DNA from: Streptomyces sp. TG1A-60
GTDB lineage: Bacteria; Actinomycetota; Actinomycetes; Streptomycetales; Streptomycetaceae
Direction of reading: 5' to 3'
DNA: 64,000 nucleotides
Assembly (NCBI RefSeq): GCF_037201975.1
Contig: NZ_CP147520.1
Location: 5,952,001 to 6,016,000, forward strand
Within the stretch, counting starts at the first letter, position 1. Each line of letters starts with the position of its first letter. A model generated the notes under the pieces. That model did no database searches. It was not told the origin of the DNA and saw nothing but the letters and a program-made list of their open reading frames with translations. The position numbers were made by a program, and so were the translations under genes. Shown in pieces: positions 62,398 to 64,000 of this stretch.

Positions 62398-63399
62398 ATG
62401 GAGACGAACAGCCACACGCACACACGGCGGCTCGGCCGCAGCGGTATCCAGGTCAGCGCCCTCGGCTTCGGCTGCTGGGCGATCGGTGGCGAATGGCAGG
62501 CCCCCGACGGGCAGCCGCTCGGCTGGGGGACGGTGGACGACGAGGAGTCCGTACGGGCGATCCACCGCGCCCTCGACCTCGGCGTCACCTTCTTCGACAC
62601 GGCCGACGTGTACGGCACCGGCCACAGCGAACGCGTGCTCGGGCGCGCCCTCGGCAAGCGCCGCGCGGACGTCGTCGTGGCGACCAAGTGGGGCAACCTC
62701 TTCGACGAGTCCACCCGCACCGCCGACGGCCAGGACGACACCCCGGCCCACGCCCGCCGCGCCCTCACCGCCTCCCTCGACCGCCTCGGCACGGACCACG
62801 TCGACCTGTACCAGCTCCACCTCTCCGACGCAGACCCCGAGCGAGCGGCCGAACTCCGCGACACCTGCGAGGAGTTCGTGCGGGAGGGCCTGATCCGGGC
62901 CTACGCGTGGAGCACCGACGACCCGGGCCGCGCCGCCGTGTTCGCGCGGGGAGCGCACTGCGCGGCCGTACAGCACCGCCTGAACGTCCTGCAGGACGCG
63001 CCCGGACTCCTCGCGCTCTGCCAGGAGTCCGACCTCGCGAGCATCAACCGCAGCCCTCTCGCCATGGGCCTGCTCACCGGCAAGCACACCGCCGGGCGCG
63101 CCCTGGCGGCCGGTGACATCCGCAGCGCCCCGCCCGCCTGGCTGCCGGGATTCACCGCGGATGCCGGTGCCGACCCGGAGTGGCTCGGCCGGGTCGAGGC
63201 GCTGCGCGACATCCTCACCAGCGAAGGCCGCACCCTCGCGCAGGGCGCTCTCGCCTGGATCTGGGCCCGCAGCCCGCGGACCGTCCCCATCCCCGGCTTC
63301 CGCTCGCCAGCCCAGGCCGAGGAGAACGCGGGCGCTCTCGCGAAGGGGCCGCTGACCGCGGACCAGGTGGCCGAGGTCGACCGGATCCTGGGCCGCTGA
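62398..63399 (+). CDS. aldo/keto reductase
   Basis: 333 aa from ATG 62398. Catalytic Asp and Tyr in FFDTADVYGTGHSE, Lys in VATKWGNLF and His in LYQLHLSD. The C-terminal WIWARSPRTVPIPGFRSPAQ binds NADPH. It belongs to the AKR11/12-like group of streptomycete oxidoreductases and is only distantly like the one at 8509. Monocistronic. Confidence 0.92.
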   Translation: METNSHTHTRRLGRSGIQVSALGFGCWAIGGEWQAPDGQPLGWGTVDDEESVRAIHRALDLGVTFFDTADVYGTGHSERVLGRALGKRRADVVVATKWGNLFDESTRTADGQDDTPAHARRALTASLDRLGTDHVDLYQLHLSDADPERAAELRDTCEEFVREGLIRAYAWSTDDPGRAAVFARGAHCAAVQHRLNVLQDAPGLLALCQESDLASINRSPLAMGLLTGKHTAGRALAAGDIRSAPPAWLPGFTADAGADPEWLGRVEALRDILTSEGRTLAQGALAWIWARSPRTVPIPGFRSPAQAEENAGALAKGPLTADQVAEVDRILGR

Positions 63400-63666
63400 C
63401 CCGCCCCGATCGCCGTCGGCCGCGGCGGGCAGCCGTTCCGCGCTCCGGTGCTCACCTCGCGGTCCCACGCGAGGTCCGCCCCCACCCGGACCATGGAACG
63501 GCTGCCGCTCCCCCCTCGGGTTGGCCGCGGAAGCCACCGTCTCCAAGTGTGAAGCTCTCGTGGAGACGCGACATGAGCATATGTCTGCCACGTGCTCGAA
63601 TGGCCCGGAGTGAAGCCCTCCGTTTGTGCAGATTGAGTCCTGCGCGAGTGGCGCCGGCACTCGTAT
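63400..63666. other. intergenic stretch, no supported gene
   Basis: 267 bp. The SDR-remnant frame stays open here on the reverse strand, but it carries no family likeness. Confidence 0.5.
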
Positions 63667-63704
63667 GGCCGTGCCCTGCGGCGTCTTCGCGGCAGGGCAC
63701 GGCC
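63667..63704 (-). terminator. hairpin at the end of the SDR remnant
   Basis: GGCCGTGCCCTGC (63667-63679) and GCAGGGCACGGCC (63692-63704), perfect 13-bp arms and 12-nt loop. It directly follows the family end of the SDR remnant, as a terminator would. Confidence 0.75.
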
Positions 63705-63941
63705 GCGTCCGACGTACGGCGGCGTCGTCGTCGCCGTCGCGAACCGCACGTTCGCCTCCAGCGGCAGCTCCGCCATGTGCCGTACGGTGCGGGCCACGTC
63801 GGTCGCGTCCGTCACCGGCTCGGGTACGAGCTGCCCATGGGGCTGCGGGACCCCTTTCGCCATGCGCTCGGTCATGTCATTCATGCGCTCGCAGCGCAGG
63901 GGAGGCGGCGCGCCCGGCCGCGCGGGAAGGGGGTCCGCCAT
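63705..63941 (-). pseudogene. C-terminal remnant of an SDR
   Basis: The reverse strand reads MTERMAKGVPQPHGQLVPEP, DATDVARTVRHMAELPLEAN and VRFATATTTPPYVGRG. This is the C-terminal end of a group of actinobacterial SDR enzymes that normally stop after VGRG. Here the stop is lost and the frame runs through the hairpin. Catalytic and cofactor parts are absent, and upstream sequence to the window edge does not resume the gene. Confidence 0.7.
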
Positions 63942-64000
63942 CCGGATCTCACCATCCCGCCATCTGACTGTTGCACCTCCCCGCGGCGGGAGCCGCAGCC

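Overview
The window has high GC content, strong G/C bias at third codon positions, many GTG starts, frequent 4-nt start/stop overlaps, and families typical of streptomycetes: an XRE-DUF5753/DUF397 pair with a lone HATPase, a Ser/Thr kinase, secreted GH43 arabinofuranosidases and a twin-arginine lipoprotein. I read it as part of a Streptomyces (or close relative) chromosome. It lies in an accessory, much-rearranged stretch: intact operons are separated by at least ten truncated gene remnants.

Layout. 1-11487: one long forward operon for uptake and breakdown of an amine-like substrate: two AstE/AspA-type deacylases (the first cut by the window edge), a PotD/PotA/PotB/PotC-type ABC importer, class III aminotransferase, aldehyde dehydrogenase, aldo/keto reductase, HAD hydrolase and FAD-dependent amine oxidase-like enzyme. 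11.7-18.5 kb: an SDR, a secreted carboxylesterase and a Zn-alcohol dehydrogenase, mixed with broken pieces (aspA N-terminus, a 345-bp GH43 copy, cyclase/FAH piece, pectate-lyase/CBM35 tail, ABC permease and ATPase pieces). 18.5-21.8 kb: a small HTH-membrane protein cassette and an IS5-like transposase, between two perfect 104-bp inverted copies of a gene fragment.

21.9-49.9 kb is the most interesting part, a putative anti-phage/mobile-DNA defence island. Module A: Ser/Thr kinase, SNF2-type helicase (DrmD-like), 1869-aa Eco57I/PglX-like N6-adenine methyltransferase, and a small RAMA-domain protein. Then an XRE/DUF397/HATPase regulatory set, a CorA-like membrane protein and an aminoglycoside-phosphotransferase-like gene. 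Module B: DUF262 protein, DUF3696 AAA ATPase and an unknown 316-aa protein. Module C: a roughly 2280-aa DEAD helicase-DUF1998-PD-(D/E)XK protein and a RelE-like/UvrD-like fusion. The parts resemble class 1 DISARM (SNF2, methylase, helicase, DUF1998), but with the helicase and DUF1998 parts fused to a nuclease, an added kinase, an added RAMA protein and a toxin-fold helicase.

49.9-56 kb: remnants (ATP-grasp peptide maturase, group II intron RT), then a surface-glycan set (GT2, polysialyltransferase-like, acyltransferase 3, methyltransferase). 57-60.2 kb: two secreted GH43 arabinofuranosidases. 60.3-64 kb: MazG-like, DoxX, SnoaL-like and aldo/keto reductase genes with further remnants.

Caution: four genes (transposase, DUF397, phosphotransferase, giant helicase) carry the same kind of lesion, one missing base in a run of 5-6 G/C. 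This suggests homopolymer sequencing error at least as strongly as real pseudogenes. No rRNA, tRNA or CRISPR array was seen.
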